A stretch of DNA of 64,000 bases from Agrobacterium tumefaciens (lineage in GTDB: Bacteria > Pseudomonadota > Alphaproteobacteria > Rhizobiales > Rhizobiaceae), in contig JAGIAH010000003.1 in NCBI GenBank assembly GCA_017744915.1, positions 212,606 through 276,605 of the forward strand, in the 5' to 3' direction. Position 1 is the first letter of the stretch. Each line of letters starts with the position of its first letter. Below the pieces are notes generated by a model. It was given only the letters and a program-made list of their open reading frames with translations. It had not been told where the DNA came from and ran no database searches. The translations under genes were made by a program, and so were the position numbers. Positions 1 to 9,696 of this stretch are shown here, one piece after another.

Positions 1-580
1 CAGAATCTGCCTCAATGGCACTCTGGTGTTTTACCAGATCAAACTCCCAGCGGCCATGTGCTTTCTGCACTTCGGAATCATAATCCCGGCCTTTATTAAA
101 ATAGGCCTTGAGATTTGGATTATTCTGCGCCCAAGGGTGAATATAATCAAAGAGCAGGTCCAGATCGGCAAGCGCACGCGCCGAAACGGCATCGCAATTT
201 TTGATAGTCTCGTGTGCTTTTTCGATTCTGACGGGATGAACAGCGCCTCGTGCGCCGGTTTCCTTCAGCGCGATTCGCAGAAAAGCAGCCTTTTTATTGT
301 TGCTTTCGACCAGATCAACCCAACCGTCGCCCAGCTCGGCTAGAAAAATCGCCGTAACGACGCCAGGGAAACCACCACCGCTGCCCAGATCAATCCATTT
401 TTTTGGCTGGGGGGAGAGTTGGAAGATTTGCGCGCTGTCTGCGACGTGCCGGCTCCATAGCTCGGTAAGGGTTGAAGGCGCCACCAGATTTGTGGTTTTG
501 TTCCACTTTTTGAAAAGCTCGACAAAATGCTCGAGCCTCTCTTGTGTTTCACGTGAAACACTCTGGCCGTTTATCTTCAT
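1..580 (-). CDS. rsmG: 16S rRNA (guanine-527-N7) methyltransferase RsmG (GidB), 3' end cut off by the window
   Basis: RsmG methylates G527 of 16S rRNA using S-adenosylmethionine. The reading frame runs without a stop from an ATG at 580 to the left edge, so about 193 N-terminal residues are visible. The SAM-binding motif I is seen as [16 protein letters not shown], followed by the family's conserved asparagine/lysine region ([12 protein letters not shown]). The start lies 12 bases after the mnmG stop, the usual gidA-gidB pairing next to parAB in alphaproteobacteria; parA and parB would be expected just left of the window. A perfect parS site overlaps codons 8-12 and encodes VSRET. The C-terminus cannot be judged. 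Confidence 0.93.
   Translation of the reverse strand, partial: MKINGQSVSRETQERLEHFVELFKKWNKTTNLVAPSTLTELWSRHVADSAQIFQLSPQPKKWIDLGSGGGFPGVVTAIFLAELGDGWVDLVESNNKKAAFLRIALKETGARGAVHPVRIEKAHETIKNCDAVSARALADLDLLFDYIHPWAQNNPNLKAYFNKGRDYDSEVQKAHGRWEFDLVKHQSAIEADS
545..560. other. parS: parS site 1, perfect 16-base consensus
   Basis: The sequence TGTTTCACGTGAAACA is the exact palindromic ParB/Spo0J-binding consensus known from Bacillus and many other bacteria. It lies inside the 5' coding part of rsmG, about 6.5 kb from the proposed oriC. ParB nucleates here and spreads to build the partition complex. It is the best match of the five sites in the window. Confidence 0.93.
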
Positions 581-592
581 AATCCCGACTCG

Positions 593-2476
593 CTATTGGT
601 GCATATGCAATTTTTCACTTCGCGCAATGGAACTCTTCCGCAGAAGTGCGAGCAACAGCGATATCGCAGCCGGTGTCATACCGTCAACACGGGCAGCCTG
701 GGCAATATTCTCCGGGCGAGCTTTTTCCAGCTTTTGTTTAAGCTCGTTGGACAGACCGGACAGACTTTGAAAATCAAAGTCCGTGGGGATCTTCCTGTCC
801 TCATCCCGCTTGATATCGACGATATCCGCACTCTGCCTCTGCATATAGACCGCATAACTTGCCTCGATCTGCAGAACCTCGGCCACCTTGCCATCAAGAG
901 CCGCGAGTTCCGGCCAGTGTTGCGTCAACGCTTCCAGGGTCATATCAGGATAGGCAAGCAGTTCATAAACCGAGCGCCGCTGACCATCCTGATTGAGTTT
1001 CAACCCCTGTTTCGCCGCCTGGGACGGGCTAATGGAAAGTTCTTTCATCATGTCACGACCGCGCTCCAGATCGGAAATGAACTCTGCAAAGCGTTCGTTC
1101 CTCGCGCGTCCGACAATACCCGCCGCTTGGCCGACCGGTGTAAGTCGCAGATCGGCATTATCCACACGCAATGAAAGCCGATATTCCGCTCTGGATGTGA
1201 ACATGCGATAGGGTTCGCTAACGCCCTTGGACGTCAGATCGTCGATCATCACGCCGATATAGGATTCCGTCCGGCTGAAATAGATTGGATCCGTATTGCT
1301 CGCATAGAGCGAAGCATTCAATCCGGCAACAAGACCTTGGGCGCCGGCTTCTTCATAACCCGTCGTGCCGTTGATCTGACCGGCAAGAAACAATCCCGAA
1401 ATCTTGCGGCATTCAAGAGACGGTTTCAGCTCCCGGGGATCGACATAGTCATATTCAATCGCATAACCGGGCTGGAGAATGGCGACCTGCTCGAGACCGG
1501 GAATGGTGCGGATAAATTGTTCCTGCACAAAAGCGGGCAGGGAGGTGGAAATACCGTTCGGATAGATGGTGTGGTCGTCCAGGCCTTCCGGCTCCAGAAA
1601 TATCTGATGGCCATCCCGCTCACCAAAACGGGTGATCTTGTCCTCGATTGATGGGCAATAACGCGGGCCGACCCCTTCGATCTGCCCGGAATACATGGCC
1701 GACAGGTGAATATTGTCCTGAATGATCTTATGCCCCGCTGGCGTGGTACGGGTCACGCCACATTCGATTTGCGGATTGACGATACGATCCGTCATGAAGG
1801 AAAACGGAACGGGATCTTCATCGGCCGCCTGTCGATCCACGGCAGTCCAATCGATCGTGCGGCCGTCCAGCCGGGCGGGGGTGCCCGTCTTGAGGCGCCC
1901 CATAACAAGACCGAGGCGTGCGAGCGTATCAGAAAGGCCGAGAGACGGCATTTCCCCAACACGGCCGGCGGGAATCTTTTCGGAGCCGATATGAATGAGA
2001 CCACGCAAAAAGGTGCCGCTCGTCAGCACGACGGCACCGCAAGGAATCCGGCTACCATTTTTCATGATAACGGCCGCGACCCGATCATTGGCCATTTCAA
2101 TATCGAAAGCATCGCCTTCAATAATGGTGAGATTCTCAATGGCATCGATCTCGCGCTGCATGGCCTCGCGATAAAGTCTTCGGTCGGCCTGTGTCCGCGG
2201 ACCGCGGACCGCAGGCCCTTTCTTGCGGTTGAGCATGCGAAACTGGATACCAGCCGCATCGGCGACCCGACCCATCAAACCGTCCAGTGCATCGATTTCA
2301 CGAACGAGGTGCCCCTTGCCCAACCCACCAATCGCCGGGTTACAGGACATGACGCCAATGGTCTCGCGTTTATGGGTTACCAACGCGGTTTTAGCGCCGT
2401 GTCTCGCAGCAGCAGCCGCAGCTTCGCTGCCCGCATGACCACCCCCAATAACAATGACATCGAATGACTGGTGCAT
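593..2476 (-). CDS. mnmG: tRNA uridine-34 5-carboxymethylaminomethyl modification enzyme, FAD-binding subunit MnmG (GidA)
   Basis: With MnmE it forms the complex that installs the (carboxymethyl)aminomethyl group on wobble uridine 34 of several tRNAs. The 627-residue product has the normal family length. Its N-terminus carries the FAD dinucleotide fold ([14 protein letters not shown], about residues 6-19), followed by the family motifs [20 protein letters not shown] and [19 protein letters not shown] chose the ATG at 2476 (MHQSFDV) because it fits homologues; an in-frame ATG at 2506 would add ten residues unlike the family. It is the middle gene of the leftward set mnmE-mnmG-rsmG, with a parS site in the gap before it. 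Confidence 0.96.
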   Translation of the reverse strand: MHQSFDVIVIGGGHAGSEAAAAAARHGAKTALVTHKRETIGVMSCNPAIGGLGKGHLVREIDALDGLMGRVADAAGIQFRMLNRKKGPAVRGPRTQADRRLYREAMQREIDAIENLTIIEGDAFDIEMANDRVAAVIMKNGSRIPCGAVVLTSGTFLRGLIHIGSEKIPAGRVGEMPSLGLSDTLARLGLVMGRLKTGTPARLDGRTIDWTAVDRQAADEDPVPFSFMTDRIVNPQIECGVTRTTPAGHKIIQDNIHLSAMYSGQIEGVGPRYCPSIEDKITRFGERDGHQIFLEPEGLDDHTIYPNGISTSLPAFVQEQFIRTIPGLEQVAILQPGYAIEYDYVDPRELKPSLECRKISGLFLAGQINGTTGYEEAGAQGLVAGLNASLYASNTDPIYFSRTESYIGVMIDDLTSKGVSEPYRMFTSRAEYRLSLRVDNADLRLTPVGQAAGIVGRARNERFAEFISDLERGRDMMKELSISPSQAAKQGLKLNQDGQRRSVYELLAYPDMTLEALTQHWPELAALDGKVAEVLQIEASYAVYMQRQSADIVDIKRDEDRKIPTDFDFQSLSGLSNELKQKLEKARPENIAQAARVDGMTPAAISLLLALLRKSSIARSEKLHMHQ

Positions 2477-2523
2477 ATTCCTGCGCCCTGTTCTCAACAT
2501 CGGCATTACCCTTCGGTCGCCAA

Positions 2524-2539
2524 TGTTTCACGTGAATCA
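2524..2539. other. parS: parS-like site 2, one mismatch
   Basis: TGTTTCACGTGAATCA differs from the consensus at one position. It sits in the short mnmE-mnmG gap, and its last three bases are the complement of the mnmE stop codon TGA. It is the exact reverse complement of the site at 8841, on the other side of the proposed origin. Confidence 0.85.
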
Positions 2540-3865
2540 TTTTCCTATGCAGAATTCCGAGAAGATCACGCCGAGCAAATCTTCCACATCGACGCGGCCG
2601 GTGATCCGTCCAAGCGATGTTGCGGCGAGTCTTAAATATTCCGACCTTATCGCAAGGTCGAGGGTCTCAGAATCGAGCGCATCACTAACATAGTTCAGCG
2701 TCTCTTCAAGTCGTTTTTTATGACGGGCACGCGCGGGAACCAATGTCTGCCCGGCACCAACCCTCTTTTCTATCTCCCGCTTGATCACGGAGCGCAATTG
2801 GTCAAGGCCTATGCCTTCCTTGGCTGAGATAGACAGATCAAAACCATTATTCGAATCGGGAGAAAAAAGTGCCGTTTTGGTTCTGACGTGTAAATAACTC
2901 CGGTTCTCGAATGACCTAGAGGGTTGTTTCGGAATCGAATCTTTATCCTGCAGCAATAAGATAAGATCGGCGGTTTCCGCGGTCAGAACCGCACGCCGCA
3001 CACCTTCCTGTTCCACCACATCCTGCGTCTCACGAATCCCTGCTGTATCGAATATCCGAACCAGATAGCCGTCCAGATTGATGTCGACGCTTAAAACGTC
3101 TCTTGTCGTGCCGGCGATGTCGGTCACGATCGCAACGTCGCGGCCGCTCAACGCGTTAAGCAGCGTTGATTTACCCGCATTCGGTTCGCCCACAAGCGCC
3201 ACTTTAAAACCATCGCGGATGATTTCGCCGCTTCCACCACTCTCCAGGTGACGGCTGATTTCACCCTTCAGCTCCACCATCGCGTCCCAAACTTGGGCTG
3301 CAACGGAATCCGGAACATCCTCCTCGTCGGCAAAATCCAGTTCCGCTTCGATGAAGGCACGGGCACGGGTCAAACGGGAGGCCCAACCATCATAGAGCGC
3401 CGACAGCTGGCCGGTGCTCTGCTCAACCGCAAGCCGCCGCTGCATTTCCGTTTCCGCCAGCAACAGATCGGCCAGGCCTTCGACCTCGAGCAGATCCATT
3501 TTGCCATTTTCAAAGGCTCTGCGGGAAAATTCACCGGCTTCCGCGGGCCGCAGTCCTTCTAGATTCTCAAGCTCGGTAAAAATCGAAGCGACAACCGCAC
3601 GGCTACCGTGGCTGTGGATCTCAACGCAATTTTCACCCGTAAAAGAATTAGGACCCGGAAAGACAATCACCAGTCCCTCGTCGATAGTATCATTGTTTCG
3701 ATTCCGAATCGAAGACAGGCTTGTTTTTCGGGGTGAAGGAAGGTCGCGACCTGTCAGCATCTTCAAGGCATCAAAAGCCCTGGAGCCGCTGATCCTGATA
3801 ACAGCGACGCCCGCTGGCAGGGCGCCGCTGGACAGCGCATAAATCGTATCGGCGGAAGCTGCCAT
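2537..3865 (-). CDS. mnmE: tRNA modification GTPase MnmE (TrmE)
   Basis: MnmE is the GTPase partner of MnmG in wobble-uridine modification and also binds the folate cofactor. The 442-residue protein shows the N-terminal formyl-THF-binding domain (from TIYALSSGALPAGVAVIRISG), an inserted G domain with Walker A GEPNAGKSTLLNAL and switch motif DIAGTTRD, and the invariant C-terminal FCIGK. That catalytic cysteine tail ends the protein exactly. It lies between rho and mnmG, 60 bases from the mnmG start, all leftward. Confidence 0.97.
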   Translation of the reverse strand: MAASADTIYALSSGALPAGVAVIRISGSRAFDALKMLTGRDLPSPRKTSLSSIRNRNNDTIDEGLVIVFPGPNSFTGENCVEIHSHGSRAVVASIFTELENLEGLRPAEAGEFSRRAFENGKMDLLEVEGLADLLLAETEMQRRLAVEQSTGQLSALYDGWASRLTRARAFIEAELDFADEEDVPDSVAAQVWDAMVELKGEISRHLESGGSGEIIRDGFKVALVGEPNAGKSTLLNALSGRDVAIVTDIAGTTRDVLSVDINLDGYLVRIFDTAGIRETQDVVEQEGVRRAVLTAETADLILLLQDKDSIPKQPSRSFENRSYLHVRTKTALFSPDSNNGFDLSISAKEGIGLDQLRSVIKREIEKRVGAGQTLVPARARHKKRLEETLNYVSDALDSETLDLAIRSEYLRLAATSLGRITGRVDVEDLLGVIFSEFCIGK

Positions 3866-3889
3866 CGTTCACCTCGGTCTAAAACAGTC

Positions 3890-3919
3890 AAGCCGCACCC
3901 GAATGAACGGATACGGCTT
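3890..3919 (-). terminator. possible weak hairpin terminator after rho
   Basis: Arms AAGCCG (3890-3895) and CGGCTT (3914-3919) can pair around an 18-base interior in the gap between rho and mnmE. On the minus strand only a short T-rich stretch follows, so it may be a weak or non-functional terminator. Confidence 0.3.
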
Positions 3920-3954
3920 TAAAGCTCTTATGATGAATCCGACTAAGGTTCGGA

Positions 3955-5220
3955 TCAGGTATTCATCGATTCGAAGAAATCCGAATTGTTCTTGGTCTGC
4001 TTCAGCTTGTCGATCAGGAATTCGATGGCGTCCATCGTTCCCATCGGCGCGAGAATGCGGCGAAGAACGAAAATCTTCTGCAGATCCTGGCGCGGTACCA
4101 ACAGGTCTTCCTTACGCGTGCCGGATTTCAGAATATCCAGCGCCGGGAAGATGCGCTTGTCGGCAACCTTGCGGTCGAGCACGATTTCCGAGTTACCGGT
4201 ACCCTTGAACTCTTCAAAGATGACTTCATCCATACGGCTGCCGGTATCGATAAGCGCCGTCGCAATGATTGTCAGCGAACCACCTTCTTCGATGTTACGC
4301 GCAGCACCAAAGAAACGCTTCGGACGCTGCAGGGCGTTGGCATCCACACCACCGGTCAGAACCTTACCGGAAGAGGGAACAACGGTGTTGTAAGCGCGGC
4401 CAAGACGCGTGATGGAATCGAGCAGGATGACGACGTCACGGCCATGCTCCACAAGACGCTTTGCCTTTTCAATGACCATTTCGGCGACCTGGACGTGGCG
4501 CACAGCCGGTTCGTCGAAGGTGGAGGACACAACCTCACCCTTCACCGAACGCTGCATGTCGGTCACTTCTTCCGGACGCTCGTCGATCAACAGAACGATC
4601 AGATAACACTCCGGATGGTTCGCCGTGATGGAATGGGCAATGTTCTGCAGCAGAACCGTTTTACCGGTGCGCGGCGGCGCCACGATCAATCCACGCTGGC
4701 CCTTGCCGAGCGGTGCAACGAGATCGATAACACGCGACGACAGATCCTTCGAGGTCGGAACATCCAGTTCCATCTTGAAGCGCTCATTGGGATAAAGCGG
4801 CGTCAGATTGTCGAAGTGAACCTTATGACGGATTTTTTCCGGGTCATCGAAATTGATCGTATTGACCTTGAGAAGCGCGAAATAACGTTCGCCTTCCTTG
4901 GGGCCACGGATCGGCCCTTCGACTGTATCGCCCGTCTTCAGCGAGAAGCGGCGGATCTGCGAGGGCGAAATATAGATATCGTCCGGGCCGGGCAGATAGT
5001 TTGCGTTTGCGGAACGCAGGAACCCGAACCCGTCCTGCAGGACTTCAACGACGCCTTCGCCGATGATTTCGATGTCCTGGCTCGCGAGAACCTTGAGGAT
5101 TGCGAACATAAGCTCCTGCTTGCGCATGGTGCTCGCATTTTCAACTTCCAGGGATTCGGCAAAAGTCAGCAAGTCGGTAGGCGATTTGCTCTTAAGTTCC
5201 TGAAGCTTCATTTCAGCCAT
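3955..5220 (-). CDS. rho: transcription termination factor Rho
   Basis: Rho is a hexameric RNA-dependent helicase that releases untranslated transcripts. The 421-residue product matches the usual length. It shows the N-terminal SAP-like and cold-shock RNA-binding region ([29 protein letters not shown] starts near residue 67), Walker A in [14 protein letters not shown], Walker [13 protein letters not shown], the Q-loop and R-loop region ([20 protein letters not shown]) and a conserved C-terminus. It lies in the conserved alphaproteobacterial order hemE-hemJ-rho-mnmE. The 185 bases upstream (5221-5405) hold no gene; Rho is often autoregulated through its leader, but no attenuator structure was recognised here. 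Confidence 0.98.
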   Translation of the reverse strand: MAEMKLQELKSKSPTDLLTFAESLEVENASTMRKQELMFAILKVLASQDIEIIGEGVVEVLQDGFGFLRSANANYLPGPDDIYISPSQIRRFSLKTGDTVEGPIRGPKEGERYFALLKVNTINFDDPEKIRHKVHFDNLTPLYPNERFKMELDVPTSKDLSSRVIDLVAPLGKGQRGLIVAPPRTGKTVLLQNIAHSITANHPECYLIVLLIDERPEEVTDMQRSVKGEVVSSTFDEPAVRHVQVAEMVIEKAKRLVEHGRDVVILLDSITRLGRAYNTVVPSSGKVLTGGVDANALQRPKRFFGAARNIEEGGSLTIIATALIDTGSRMDEVIFEEFKGTGNSEIVLDRKVADKRIFPALDILKSGTRKEDLLVPRQDLQKIFVLRRILAPMGTMDAIEFLIDKLKQTKNNSDFFESMNT

Positions 5221-5405
5221 GAAGGGAAGACCGTTTGATAATGTAATGTCGGGGGAGGGCGTGTTCGCGAATCAGATGCTGTGGGAGATACCGCAGATGA
5301 CTGAATAATTCACATGCCACGAAGATGAGTGCCTGAAAATAGCGATTGAACACGGCCGCTGCAAGAGGAAAGCACGAATTCCGCGAAATTTATCGCCTCA
5401 CCGTC

Positions 5406-5951
5406 TTAACCAAAGGGTTTCACAACCACAAGTATGACAATCAGGATCATCAGAACGGTTGGAACTTCGTTCATCAACCGCCAGTGACGGGCCGGTCTTT
5501 TATTTTCATCGCGTGCGAAACGTTTCGCACTGCGGCTGAAATAAACATGGGTCGCGGTCAGGAGCACCACCAGCCCAATCTTCGCATGCAGCCAGCCGCC
5601 GGAAAAACCATAAACCGACCATGCGAGATAAAGCCCCAAAACCCAGCTTATCATCATCGCCGGGTTCATGATCACCCTGATCAGCCGCTGTTCCATCACC
5701 TTGAAGGTTTCCGATTGCTGCGAACCGACGGGCGCATCGGTGTGGTAGATAAAAAGCCGCGGCAGGTAAAAAATCGCCGCCATCCAGGAAATCACCGCGA
5801 TGATATGCAGCGCCTTGATCCAGAGATAGAGATCGGCGGGATCGGCGTAAAACAGCAGCGTGATGAAAGCGGCAAAGACACCGAGCGCTATACCCGCGCG
5901 CAAAGCCGCCTTGTTTCCGGAGCGCGCCGAGGTCTGTTTCTCATCACTCAT
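5406..5951 (-). CDS. hemJ: protoporphyrinogen IX oxidase HemJ (CopD-like membrane protein)
   Basis: HemJ is the haem-b-containing membrane enzyme that oxidises protoporphyrinogen IX in most alphaproteobacteria. The 181-residue sequence has about four hydrophobic segments (near residues 18-35, 43-65, 96-118, 125-140) and a hydrophobic C-terminus. It contains the conserved histidine stretch [18 protein letters not shown] and the [15 protein letters not shown] segment that carry the presumed haem ligands. Its start overlaps the hemE stop by four bases, so the two haem-pathway genes are translationally coupled. Confidence 0.9.
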   Translation of the reverse strand: MSDEKQTSARSGNKAALRAGIALGVFAAFITLLFYADPADLYLWIKALHIIAVISWMAAIFYLPRLFIYHTDAPVGSQQSETFKVMEQRLIRVIMNPAMMISWVLGLYLAWSVYGFSGGWLHAKIGLVVLLTATHVYFSRSAKRFARDENKRPARHWRLMNEVPTVLMILIVILVVVKPFG

Positions 5952-6982
5952 CCCGCGCCTCCAACCGAGCGCACCCGTTCAACCAGCCGGGTGACGTTTT
6001 CCGGGTCAGCCTGCGGGGTGATGCCATGGCCGAGATTGAAAATCAGCGGGCCCTGCCCGAGCGCCTGCAGAACGGCATCGATGCCATCCTGCAAGGCCTT
6101 GCCGCCTGCCACCATCAGCATCGGGTCGAGATTGCCCTGCACCGGGCCTTCTTTCTGCAAATCCCTGGCGAAGCTCAATGGTACGGACCAATCGAGGCCG
6201 ATAGCGTCGGCACCCGTCTTGCGGCGATAATCCTTCAGAAGATAACCCGCGCCCTTGGCGAAAGCGATGATCTTTGCCGAAGGCCTGCGGACACGCACCG
6301 ATGCGATAATTCGAGCGACCGGCTTTATCGCATATTCCTCGAATTCCTTTTCGCCGAGCACACCGGCCCATGAATCGAATATCTGAACCGCATCAGCCCC
6401 GGCATCGATCTGCGCCACCAGATAATCGGCAGAGACATCGGCGAGGAAAGCCAGCAGCTTTTCCATGGCGGCCGGCTCCTGATAACCGAACAGCCGCGCC
6501 GGCGCCTGGTCCGGCGTTCCGTGACCGGCGATCATGTAGGTCGCAACCGTCCAAGGCGCACCACAAAAACCGAGAAGCGTCGTTTCATCCGGCAATGAGC
6601 TGCGCAGACGCGAGACCGTTTCGAAAACAGGCGAAAGATGCGCCATGACATTCGAGGCATCAAGCTTTTCGATACCGCTCACGTCGATCGGGTCCATTGC
6701 CGGACCTTTGCCTTCGCTGAAGGACACGTTGCGATGAAGCGCGTCGGGTATCACCAGAATGTCGGAAAATAGAATAGCAGCATCCAGCCCGAACCGGCGG
6801 ATGGGCTGAAGGGTCACTTCGCTCGCCAGCTCGGGGTTATAACAGAGATCCAGGAAACTTCCGGCACTCTTCCGCGTTTCTCGATACTCCGGAAGATAAC
6901 GCCCGGCCTGGCGCATCAGCCATATGGGCGGCGGTGTGACCGTCTTCCCGTTCAACACCGTCATTACCTTGCGTTCGCTCAT
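5948..6982 (-). CDS. hemE: uroporphyrinogen III decarboxylase HemE
   Basis: HemE removes four carboxyl groups from uroporphyrinogen III to give coproporphyrinogen III in haem synthesis. The 344-residue protein opens with the family signature [17 protein letters not shown] (residues 18-34) and later has the second signature [13 protein letters not shown]. Its catalytic aspartate region [13 protein letters not shown] is intact. It is the first gene of the leftward hemE-hemJ pair. Its 5' side borders the proposed origin; hemE also flanks oriC in Caulobacter and Sinorhizobium. Confidence 0.97.
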   Translation of the reverse strand: MSERKVMTVLNGKTVTPPPIWLMRQAGRYLPEYRETRKSAGSFLDLCYNPELASEVTLQPIRRFGLDAAILFSDILVIPDALHRNVSFSEGKGPAMDPIDVSGIEKLDASNVMAHLSPVFETVSRLRSSLPDETTLLGFCGAPWTVATYMIAGHGTPDQAPARLFGYQEPAAMEKLLAFLADVSADYLVAQIDAGADAVQIFDSWAGVLGEKEFEEYAIKPVARIIASVRVRRPSAKIIAFAKGAGYLLKDYRRKTGADAIGLDWSVPLSFARDLQKEGPVQGNLDPMLMVAGGKALQDGIDAVLQALGQGPLIFNLGHGITPQADPENVTRLVERVRSVGGAG

Positions 6983-7158
6983 GGCACCCAGCTTCTAAAA
7001 AATAAAATCAAAGAGATTTAAAAGATTTTCTATTTCTTAGAGTCTGTGGGTAGCAAGGATTAAAATCATTCCAGTCGAAATGCCGCAGTCGTGACGTTTT
7101 AAACGCGCCTGCGCAGATTGTTGCCGCGTCTGTTTGTCAATAATCTGGAAAACAGAAA

Positions 7159-7190
7159 TTAGATAAATAATTTCAAATAGTTATATCTAA
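7159..7190. repeat. AT-rich inverted repeat in the proposed oriC
   Basis: Arms TTAGATA (7159-7165) and TATCTAA (7184-7190) are separated by 18 bases that are nearly all A or T. It lies just left of the perfect DnaA box, where a duplex unwinding element would be expected. Confidence 0.6.
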
Positions 7191-7208
7191 ATAGAAAAAC
7201 CCCGTATC

Positions 7209-7217
7209 TGTGGATAA
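7209..7217 (-). promoter_or_regulatory. DnaA box, perfect TTATCCACA on the minus strand
   Basis: The plus strand reads TGTGGATAA, the complement of the consensus DnaA box. It is 182 bases upstream of the ppsR start and directly right of the AT-rich stretch. Confidence 0.8.
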
Positions 7218-7297
7218 TCTGGGGAAAATTTTGAACAGTTTCGCATTCTTCCAATAATTCACAGGCGCCGCGAAGGCGAGCGAAGCCACTTGCGGAT

Positions 7298-7306
7298 TGT
7301 GGAAAA
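7298..7306 (-). promoter_or_regulatory. DnaA box, one mismatch
   Basis: The plus strand reads TGTGGAAAA, whose complement TTTTCCACA differs from the DnaA box consensus at one base. Confidence 0.55.
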
Positions 7307-7365
7307 ACACCACTTTATTCACGGCGCGGTTCGATCCGTCGGACAATTCAGAAACTTGTCCCGGT

Positions 7366-7374
7366 TTATCAACA
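7366..7374 (+). promoter_or_regulatory. DnaA box, one mismatch
   Basis: TTATCAACA differs from the consensus TTATCCACA at one base. It lies only 17 bases before the ppsR start codon, so DnaA binding here could also affect ppsR expression. Confidence 0.5.
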
Positions 7375-7390
7375 GGGGGAGAAAAACAGC

Positions 7391-8212
7391 GTGGAGAACA
7401 AAAAAAGCTTCTTCCATCTGCACCTGATTTCGGACTCAACGGGAGAGACTCTGATGTCGGCCGGCCGCGCCGTCTCGGCTCAGTTCCATGCCTCCATGCC
7501 GGTGGAACATGTCTATCCGATGATCCGCAACCAGAAACAGCTCGCCCAGGTCGTTGATCTCATCGACAAGGAACCCGGCATCGTTCTTTATACTATCGTT
7601 GATCAGCAGCTGGCCGAATTCCTGGATCTGCGCTGCCATGCGATCGGCGTGCCCTGCGTCAATGTCCTCGAACCGATCATCGGTATCTTTCAGACCTATC
7701 TCGGTGCGCCGTCGAGAAGGCGGGTAGGCGCGCAGCACGCGCTGAATGCCGATTATTTCGCGCGAATCGAAGCGCTCAATTTCGCCATGGACCATGATGA
7801 CGGTCAGATGCCGGAGACCTATGACGAGGCGGATGTCGTCATCATCGGCATCAGCCGCACGTCGAAAACGCCGACCAGCATCTATCTTGCCAACAGGGGC
7901 ATAAAGACCGCCAATATTCCGGTCGTTCCCAACGTACCCTTGCCTGATAGCCTCTATGCCGCCACCCGGCCTTTGATCGTTGGTCTCGTCGCGACATCGG
8001 ATCGCATATCGCAGGTTCGTGAAAACCGGGAGTTGGGTGCAACGGGTGGATTTGACAGCGGCCGTTACACGGATCGCGCCACCATCATGGAAGAGCTGAA
8101 ATATGCGCGGGCGCTCTGCGCCCGCAACAATTGGCCGCTGATCGACGTCACACGCCGTTCCATCGAGGAAACGGCCGCGGCGATCCTTGCCCTTCGCCCG
8201 AGGACGCGATAA
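7391..8212 (+). CDS. ppsR: kinase-pyrophosphorylase / PPDK-PEP synthase regulatory protein (PSRP, DUF299)
   Basis: This family uses ADP to phosphorylate, and phosphate to dephosphorylate, a threonine on pyruvate phosphate dikinase or PEP synthase, and so switches that enzyme. The 273-residue product matches the usual length. It begins [14 protein letters not shown], the typical opening of the family, and carries the P-loop-like [18 protein letters not shown] near residue 153. The start is GTG at 7391, with a purine-rich stretch before it. It is the first rightward gene beyond the proposed origin, 31 bases before maf. Which of the two target enzymes it controls cannot be told from this window. 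Confidence 0.92.
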   Translation: MENKKSFFHLHLISDSTGETLMSAGRAVSAQFHASMPVEHVYPMIRNQKQLAQVVDLIDKEPGIVLYTIVDQQLAEFLDLRCHAIGVPCVNVLEPIIGIFQTYLGAPSRRRVGAQHALNADYFARIEALNFAMDHDDGQMPETYDEADVVIIGISRTSKTPTSIYLANRGIKTANIPVVPNVPLPDSLYAATRPLIVGLVATSDRISQVRENRELGATGGFDSGRYTDRATIMEELKYARALCARNNWPLIDVTRRSIEETAAAILALRPRTR

Positions 8213-8243
8213 TCCCGATTGCACCATTCGGAGCAGACAGTCG

Positions 8244-8843
8244 ATGAAACAAGAGTTGATCCTCGCCTCGTCCAGCGCATCCCGCCAGATGTTGATGCGC
8301 AATGCGGGGCTGACATTTTCGGCGATCCCGGCGGATATTGATGAGCGCGCGCTTGATGAGCAGCTGGAGCGAGAAGGCGCCAGCCCGGAAGAGGTCGCAC
8401 TGGAACTCGCAAGGGCCAAGGCCCTTGCGGTCAGTGCGCTTCATCCGCAGGCGCTGGTTCTCGGCTGCGACCAGACCATGGCGCTCGGTTCCCGTGTCTA
8501 TCACAAGCCAAAAACAATGGCAGAAGCCGAAGCGCATCTGCTTTCATTGTCCGGCAAGGCCCATCGTCTGAACAGTGCGGCCGTTCTTGTTCGCAAGGGT
8601 GAGGTCGTGTGGAAGACCATTTCCGGCGCCGAGCTTTTGGTTCGGAGTTTGAGTCCGGAATTTGTCTCCCGTCACCTGCAGCGGGTGGGAGAAAAAGCCT
8701 TGAGCAGTGTTGGTGCTTACCAGCTCGAAGGAGAGGGAATCCAGCTATTCACCTCCATCGAGGGGGATTATTTCACGATCCTCGGCCTGCCGCTCCTGCC
8801 TCTTTTAACGAAACTGCGCGAGATGGATGTCATCGATGGCTGA
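8244..8843 (+). CDS. maf: Maf-like nucleoside triphosphate pyrophosphatase
   Basis: Maf proteins hydrolyse modified or canonical nucleoside triphosphates to the monophosphate, acting in pool cleaning and in septum inhibition. The 199-residue sequence starts at ATG 8244 with [19 protein letters not shown], the Maf opening motif. It has the conserved aspartate region [19 protein letters not shown] and the [12 protein letters not shown] motif. An upstream in-frame start at 8187 would overlap the ppsR end and has no homology-like sequence. Its stop overlaps the aroE start region. Confidence 0.92.
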   Translation: MKQELILASSSASRQMLMRNAGLTFSAIPADIDERALDEQLEREGASPEEVALELARAKALAVSALHPQALVLGCDQTMALGSRVYHKPKTMAEAEAHLLSLSGKAHRLNSAAVLVRKGEVVWKTISGAELLVRSLSPEFVSRHLQRVGEKALSSVGAYQLEGEGIQLFTSIEGDYFTILGLPLLPLLTKLREMDVIDG

Positions 8844-9696
8844 TTCACGTGAAACATTAACCATAGATGCCTTCGTTGTCGGTTACCCGATCAAGCACTC
8901 CCGGTCGCCGATCATCCATTCCTATTGGCTGAAAAAATTCGGTATTGCCGGTTCCTACAAGGCCGTTGAGGTCTCCCCGGACGATTTCGCGAATTTCATT
9001 GCGACGCTGAAAGAAGGAAAACCCGGCTCAGCGGTGGGCGGCAATGTCACCATTCCCCACAAGGAAGTGGCTTACCGGCTGGCGGACAGGCCCGACGCTT
9101 TGGCGGAAGAACTCGGCGCCGCCAACACCATCTGGATGGAGGAGGGGAAACTCCACGCCACCAATACGGATGGATACGGTTTCGTCTCGAACCTGGATGA
9201 GCGGCATAAGGGCTGGGACAAGACCGATCGGGCAGTGGTTTTCGGTGCCGGTGGTGCAAGCCGGGCGGTCATTCAGTCCCTGCGTGATCGGGGTATTTCC
9301 GAAATTCACGTCCTGAACCGCACGGTCGAACGTGCCCGCGAACTGGCTGACCGTTTTGGCCCGCGGGTCTTTTCCCATCCCCAGGCAGCCCTTCAGGAGG
9401 TCATGCAGGGTGCCGGGCTGTTCGTGAATACGACATCTCTCGGTATGGATGGAACCGAGGCGCCACATCTCGATTTTTCGCCGATGGCTGCCAATGCCGT
9501 CGTCACCGATATCGTCTACGTTCCGTTGAAAACGCCGATCCTGAAGATGGCGGAAGAGCAGGGCATGGCTACCGTCGATGGGCTCGGCATGTTGCTCCAT
9601 CAGGCGAAACCCGGTTTCAAGCGGTGGTTCGGCAGGATGCCGGAGGTGGATGAAACTCTCCGCTCCCTCATCATCGAGGATATGGAGAAACATTGA
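8836..9696 (+). CDS. aroE: shikimate dehydrogenase (NADP)
   Basis: AroE reduces 3-dehydroshikimate to shikimate in aromatic amino acid synthesis. The 286-residue protein shows the shikimate-binding segment [18 protein letters not shown] near the N-terminus, the catalytic lysine motif NVTIPHKE, and the NADP-binding [11 protein letters not shown]. The chosen ATG at 8836 overlaps the maf stop; an in-frame ATG at 8827 would add three residues. A parS-like site sits in codons 2-7 and encodes the DSRET stretch. It is coupled to coaE downstream by a one-base stop/start overlap. Confidence 0.95.
   Translation: MADSRETLTIDAFVVGYPIKHSRSPIIHSYWLKKFGIAGSYKAVEVSPDDFANFIATLKEGKPGSAVGGNVTIPHKEVAYRLADRPDALAEELGAANTIWMEEGKLHATNTDGYGFVSNLDERHKGWDKTDRAVVFGAGGASRAVIQSLRDRGISEIHVLNRTVERARELADRFGPRVFSHPQAALQEVMQGAGLFVNTTSLGMDGTEAPHLDFSPMAANAVVTDIVYVPLKTPILKMAEEQGMATVDGLGMLLHQAKPGFKRWFGRMPEVDETLRSLIIEDMEKH
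8841..8856. other. parS: parS-like site 3, one mismatch
   Basis: TGATTCACGTGAAACA differs from the 16-base consensus at one position and is the reverse complement of the site at 2524. It overlaps the maf stop codon and the first codons of aroE, about 1.5 kb right of the proposed oriC. Confidence 0.85.

Larger units (their letters stand above)
6983..7390. other. oriC: probable chromosomal replication origin (oriC) between hemE and ppsR
   Basis: These 408 bases contain no gene. They are AT-rich between about 7000-7070 and 7141-7200, a candidate unwinding element. The right half has one perfect DnaA box (7209-7217), two boxes with one mismatch (7298-7306, 7366-7374) and weaker two-mismatch copies near 7254-7262 and 7315-7323. 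The genes either side are divergent. The position next to hemE and among parS sites agrees with mapped or predicted alphaproteobacterial origins. Promoters for hemE and ppsR must also lie here but were not resolved. Confidence 0.85.
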
